From Kalaharituber pfeilii (lineage: Eukaryota > Ascomycota > Pezizomycetes > Pezizales > Pezizaceae), in the NCBI GenBank assembly GCA_015179045.1, contig WHUZ01000001.1, positions 620,001-684,000 on the forward strand: a stretch of 64,000 nucleotides of DNA. The letters run 5' to 3'. The notes under the pieces are model-generated. The model had not been told where the DNA came from and made no database searches. It saw only the letters and a program-made list of their open reading frames with translations. Within the stretch, counting starts at the first letter, position 1; the number at the start of each line of letters is the position of its first letter. A program made the translations under genes and the position numbers. Of this stretch, positions 60,001 to 64,000 are shown in pieces.

Positions 60001-61757
60001 GGGACATGTCGACCATGGCAAAACAACACTCCTTGATTATCTCCGGAAATCCTCCATAGCAGCCTCTGAGCATGGTGGCATTACACAGCATATCGGGGCA
60101 TTTTCTGTCAATATGCCTTCTGGGAAAACAGTTACATTTCTCGATACTCCTGGCCACGCTGCGTTCCTCAGCATGCGGGAACGTGGGGCAAATGTCACTG
60201 ATATTGTGATTTTGGTTGTCGCTGCTGATGATAGTGTTATGCCTCAAACTCTTGAGGCTATCAAGCACGCAAAATCAGCAAATGTGCCTATGATTGTGGC
60301 CATGAACAAGATTGATAAGGAATCTGCGGATACAGAGAGGGTAAAACAAGATTTGGCGCGGTACGGCGTTGAGATTGAAGATATTGGTGGTGATGTGCAG
60401 GTTATACCCGTTTCTGCGAAGACTGGTCAGGGAATGGAAGACCTAGAGGAGGCTACGTTGGCCTTAGCGGAAATTTTGGACATGCGGGCTGAGACGGATG
60501 GGCCTTGTGAAGGATGGGTTTTGGAGGCTACAACCAAGAAACGAGGGTTTGTATCACTAGTCCTATATATAAGTGTAAGTAACTAACTGAGCGCAGTCGA
60601 GTGGCAACAATTCTTGTGCGCCGCGGTACACTCCGACCTGGTGATATTGTGGTTGCTGGAAAGACATGGGCAAGAGTACGGAATCTCCTCAACGAGGCTG
60701 GTACCGAAGTATCAGAAGCCGGGCCTGGAACACCAGTGGAGATTGATGGGTGGAAGGACCAGCCTGAAGCTGGCGATCTGGTTATTCAGGCCGAGTCTGA
60801 GGAGAAAGCGAAAGATGTTGTTGAATATAGGCTTACTAAGGCAGAGCGCCTTCGACAAGCTGCGGATATGGAGGCAATTAACGAAAGCAGGAGATTGCAG
60901 AGAGAGAAGGATGAGCAGGAAAAGTTGGCGGAAGAGGATCCGGAAGCGGCAGAGGCTGCGGCTGCAGCTGCAGAAGAGGCGAAGCCGAAAGATACTTGTC
61001 AGACCGTGTTGTTCATTGTCAAAGCGGACGTGAGTGGGTCGGTGGAGGCGGTGATCAACGCCATCACGTCCATAGGAAACAATGAAGTCAAGGCAAAGGT
61101 AGTTCGCTCATCTTTCGGAGCGGTTACGGAGTTCGATGTGGACCATGCTGCTGCCGCTGAAGGTAATTCCCCATTCATTTCCTAAAATCATATAGTTCAT
61201 GTAGCTAATTCATCTTTTGCAGCCATTATTCTTTCCTTCAATCTCCCACTTGACGCTATGATCGCTGGCTACGCCCGCGCCAAAGGTGTCCCCATCATGC
61301 AAAGCACTATCATTTACCGCCTCGTCGAAGACGTCAAAGCCAAATTATCTGAGAAGCTTGCTCCAGCAATAACACACCGTGTCACTGGGGAAGCCGAGAT
61401 TTTACAGGTCTTTAACTTCACATTCAAGAAGAAGATTGTGCCAATTGCTGGATGCAGGGTTAGGTTGGGAAGTGTGACGAAGGGATCTAAGGTAAAGATC
61501 AAACGGAAGGGAGAGGTTATCCATGATGGTAAGTCTTGCCTCTACTTCCCTAACGTTACTAGTACATGTGTAGATAATTGACTCGGAGTGCACCCCCTAT
61601 AGGTATTCTGACCTCTCTCAAGAACGTCAAGCTTGACGTTGATGAAATCAAAGCTGGCACAGAATGCGGCATCGGATTCGAGAATTTCAAAGATATCCAG
61701 GCGGGTGATCTGATACAGTGCTATAATGAGATTATTGAGCCCCGGTTCCTTCAGTAG
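57083..61757 (+). CDS. IFM1: Mitochondrial translation initiation factor IF-2
   Basis: Six exons (57083-57112, 57183-59802, 59853-60546, 60597-61162, 61223-61528, 61603-61757) give 1,456 aa, about twice the usual mitochondrial IF-2. A short first exon ([10 protein letters not shown]) and the start of exon 2 form the presequence. Residues 100-800 are Pro/Gln/Ser-rich and include eight 24-residue repeats (about 217-408). Then come the IF2_N-like block ([33 protein letters not shown]) and the GTPase: [11 protein letters not shown] (G1, near 934), GGITQHIG (G2), DTPGHAAF (G3), NKID (G4) and SAKTGQGM (G5). Domains II-IV follow with [33 protein letters not shown] and the end IIEPRFLQ. It places fMet-tRNA on mitochondrial small subunits. 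Exon 1 is inferred: its GTGAGC donor joins in phase to the frame of exon 2, which has a stop just upstream. Confidence 0.93.
57801..58376 (+). repeat. Coding minisatellite: eight 72-bp units
   Basis: Units start at 57801, 57873, 57945, 58017, 58089, 58161, 58233 and 58305. The encoded 24-residue unit begins [12 protein letters not shown] and continues [12 protein letters not shown]. Copies 1-2 carry Tyr where the later ones have Ser (QQYG/QQSG). Copies 4 and 6 have Met for Thr (QMPN), so 3-4 and 5-6 look like 144-bp duplicated dimers. All lengths are multiples of three, so copy number can vary without breaking the frame. Confidence 0.97.
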
Positions 61758-62276
61758 ATCAGGCATAGATGATATAATATTAAGTCGTAAATATTTCTTT
61801 TTTTAGGTTTTGTTGGCTGTTGGAATTGGCTGGGTGGGTTGTGGAAAGTTTCCCTATAGAGGCTTCTTATTTGTATTAGTATCTATAAAGTTATAAGGCT
61901 GGGTTGGTAAGCAAAAAGTGCGGTTTTATGGGCGGTTTTTTTGTCTTCTTGCATTCTGTTTTGGAAAAGAAACTGTTTTATATCTCCGTTCGTCCCCCTT
62001 TGAAGCGGCATTTTGGCCACAGGACCCCATTTCCACCTACTTACCCTCAAGTTCATGACTGCCGATCACGTGATAAGAATCCTAATCGCCCACAATAAAC
62101 CACAAAAGATCCCACCCCGCCTAAGAAAAACCACAACAGCCCCAGGTTTCCTGCACCCCATATAGGAATCGAGATTACATTCGAAAACCAAATTAACATA
62201 CTTGTGACCAGAACCCGATTGCAATCCTCTCATTATCTCTGCAAAGATAGTACACACCCAATTTCCGGCCTAAGCA
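61758..62276. other. Spacer between mitochondrial IF-2 and the TSR4-like gene
   Basis: T-rich IF-2 3' flank (about 61795-61960) then the upstream region of the next gene. No gene is seen. Confidence 0.6.
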
Positions 62277-63729
62277 ATGTCAGGGAACTATTCCGACTCT
62301 GAGGAGGAAGACTACGGCGACTTCACGACGACAAATGTCACGTTAGGATATGCGACAAAGGAAGAGACGGGGATAAAATTAGCCATTTAGGGGGCGAACC
62401 CGTACGTTGCCTGTCTCCCACATGCTTCCCCTCCAGTTCTTTCAATCCCCGGGCTCTGGTGGAGTCTTATTCGAATCCGTGTTTGTGTGCTAATAATGGG
62501 GTCTAGATTTGGCCCTACCCCACCTCCGCCCCGGATGTCCGCACCGCCAAATGCCACACTTGCAACCACCTCATGCCGCTCCTCCTCCAACTCGATGGCG
62601 AGGTCCCAGATTCTCCGCATGCCAGAATCTTATATGTATTTGGGTGTCTGCACAAAGTGTGTAGGCGGAAGGAGGGGGTGGTGAGAGCGATTAGGGGGGT
62701 TGTAGTGCGGAAAGGAAAGGAGGGAGGAAAGTGGGAAGGGAAGCTTGTGGTGGAAGGAAAGAACCCTGTAAAGGAGCAGAAAGAGCTCGAGAAGCTAGAG
62801 AAGAAGGGGGAGACAGTAAGACCGGGAGATATGTTGTTCGGAGATAGGCTAGGGGCCGGGAGTGGAAGGGCTAGTGGGAACGCGAATCCATTCTCGAAAG
62901 GTAGAGACAGCTCTGAAAGCAATGGTACGAGAGCGAATCCGTTTTCGACAGGAAGCAATCCATCCTCTACATTCCCATCAACATCATTAACATCCCAAGC
63001 ACCACTAACCTCCTCGCCCACAAAACCTGCCTCCACCGCCTCTACCCTCCCCAAATCCTTCGCAGACACTCTCAAGCTCTCAAATACGGACGACAATCCC
63101 CATCCGGTTAAGTGCGATTCCTCCCCTCTCATGCTCGGCCCTCAGGAACCCTGGCCCTCCGTCCTTCCCAGCACCTACCCCCATTACTACCTCGACGCCG
63201 AATACGAGCAACTCGATGCTACCACTCCTGAATCCCTTCTCCACGCTCAAGGCCGTGCGCCTGTCGCTACAGAGGAAGAATTACTTAATTCCGCTTCTAG
63301 TGACGGCGGCGCCGAAGACTGGGGCGGGTACGAGAAGAGCACGTTAGACAAAACCTTCCAGAAGTTTGCGGACCGCGTCGCGCAGAATCCCGAGCAGGTC
63401 CTACGATACGAGCACAAGGGCTTTCCACTCCTTTATTCCAAATCCGACCCCGTCGGCCGCCTGCTCAGCTCCCCACCATCCCTCAGGACGGCGCAATCCG
63501 TTCCCCGCTGCCCCAATTGCCGTAAACAGCGCGTATTCGAATTCCAGCTCATGCCTCACGCTATCGCGATGCTGGAGGCGGAGGATGTGGGATTGATGGA
63601 ATGGAGTGGGGAACAATTATTGTATATACATGTACATGTGTGCCAAAGATACTGGATGAAAATGGGGTGGGGTGGGCGGAGGAGTGGGTGGGGGTGCAGT
63701 GGGAGCAGGTGAAGCAGGTGAAGAGGTAA
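62277..63729 (+). CDS. TSR4: TSR4 / PDCD2-like 20S rRNA maturation protein, with two apparent frameshifts
   Basis: Exon 1 begins MSGNYSDSEEEDYGDFTTTN, then VTLGYATKE, a family-typical N-terminus. Exon 2 (from 62507, after a 105-nt GTACGT...CTAG intron) has the zinc-binding AKCHTCNHLMPLLLQLDGEV and VFGCLHKVCRRKEGVVRAI. A charged, NPFS-containing linker follows, then the PDCD2 C-terminal domain: YYLDAEYEQLD, FQKFADRVAQNPEQVLRYE and RCPNCRKQRVFEFQLMPHA. Tsr4 is a chaperone-like factor for ribosomal protein uS5 (Rps2) and 40S maturation. Two single-base shifts are needed: near 62358-62372 (KEE to DKISHLGGEP) and near 63600-63612, after which GTIIVYTCTCVP and WAEEWVGVQWEQ run to TAA at 63727. Read literally, exon 1 stops at 62389. 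Either the gene is decaying or the sequence has two indel errors; the otherwise intact domains favour error. Confidence 0.85.
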
Positions 63730-64000
63730 TGAGAGGGCGTATGGGAGGATTTTGAGTGGAGCGGGACAGGCAGGGAGAGGAGATAATGGAGAACTTTATT
63801 GCATGGTGTGCTGGGTGTGCATTATTTGCTATGGCAGATTAAAAATGGAAAATATTGTTCCTTTCCTGCTTGAAAAGGAGATTAATGTGTCTTCTTCACT
63901 TACTTCAGTACGACTCGGCAATTTTTATGCCTTGATCCCCCAAATGGAAGAAACCATTTCACCCCCATTTCCCGAATCTCATTTTGTGTACATGTATCGA
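63730..64000. other. 3' flank of the TSR4-like gene to window end
   Basis: No gene is recognised. Sequence ends inside intergenic DNA or an uncaptured neighbour. Confidence 0.5.

Overview
This is nuclear DNA of a filamentous ascomycete (Pezizomycotina). Every recognisable protein is a typical ascomycete one. Most genes are cut by short introns (about 42-110 nt, a few of 200-290 nt) with GT(A/G)NGT donors and nearby YAG acceptors. One intron-containing nuclear tRNA is present. I cannot fix the class or genus from sequence alone. All gene models below were spliced by hand; exon lengths and phases were checked to sum to a whole number of codons, except where a frameshift is reported.

Layout. 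1-6.6 kb: an NT-C2 domain gene (-) and MED31 (+), diverging from a long GC-rich spacer with a CTG repeat. 7.6-10.6 kb: a membrane-anchored beta-lactamase-like hydrolase (+). 11.7-13.9 kb: gene-poor and decayed, with a frameshifted ankyrin pseudogene. 14.0-16.9 kb: a ten-exon secreted serine carboxypeptidase (-). 18.5-19.4 kb: pterin-4a-carbinolamine dehydratase (-). 20.4-23.7 kb: NOC4 (-) and mitochondrial ATP synthase subunit ATP4 (+) on a short divergent promoter. 24.0-25.7 kb: a questin-oxidase-like protein (-). 26.4-28.5 kb: KRI1 (-). 28.5-35.7 kb: no confident intact gene, but a 388-bp MITE-like element and an eIF3d pseudogene beside a (GGT)17 tract. 35.7-42.3 kb: a very large coiled-coil/transmembrane protein (-) whose frame is broken inside a 39-bp tandem repeat. 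44.3 kb: tRNA-Tyr. 44.8-47.1 kb: an AT-rich DNA transposon bounded by 26-bp inverted repeats. 47.2-48.8 kb: the U5 snRNP 40K WD40 protein (+). 51.3-53.2 kb: an SLM1-type PH protein (+). 53.7-61.8 kb: cysteinyl-tRNA synthetase (-) and mitochondrial IF-2 (+), divergent. 62.3-63.7 kb: TSR4/PDCD2-like (+) with two apparent frameshifts.

Functionally this is mostly housekeeping: ribosome biogenesis (NOC4, KRI1, TSR4), mitochondrial energy and translation (ATP4, IF-2, dual-start CysRS), splicing (U5-40K), transcription (MED31) and TORC2/lipid signalling (SLM1). Accessory enzymes and three zones of repeat or pseudogene debris lie between them. I see no biosynthetic cluster, CRISPR array, phage or defence island. 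The most distinctive observations are the 8-nt micro-exon in the U5-40K gene, the GC-AG intron in MED31, the 8 x 72-bp minisatellite inside mitochondrial IF-2, the frameshifted 39-bp repeat in the coiled-coil gene, the eIF3d relic and the two TIR-bounded elements.
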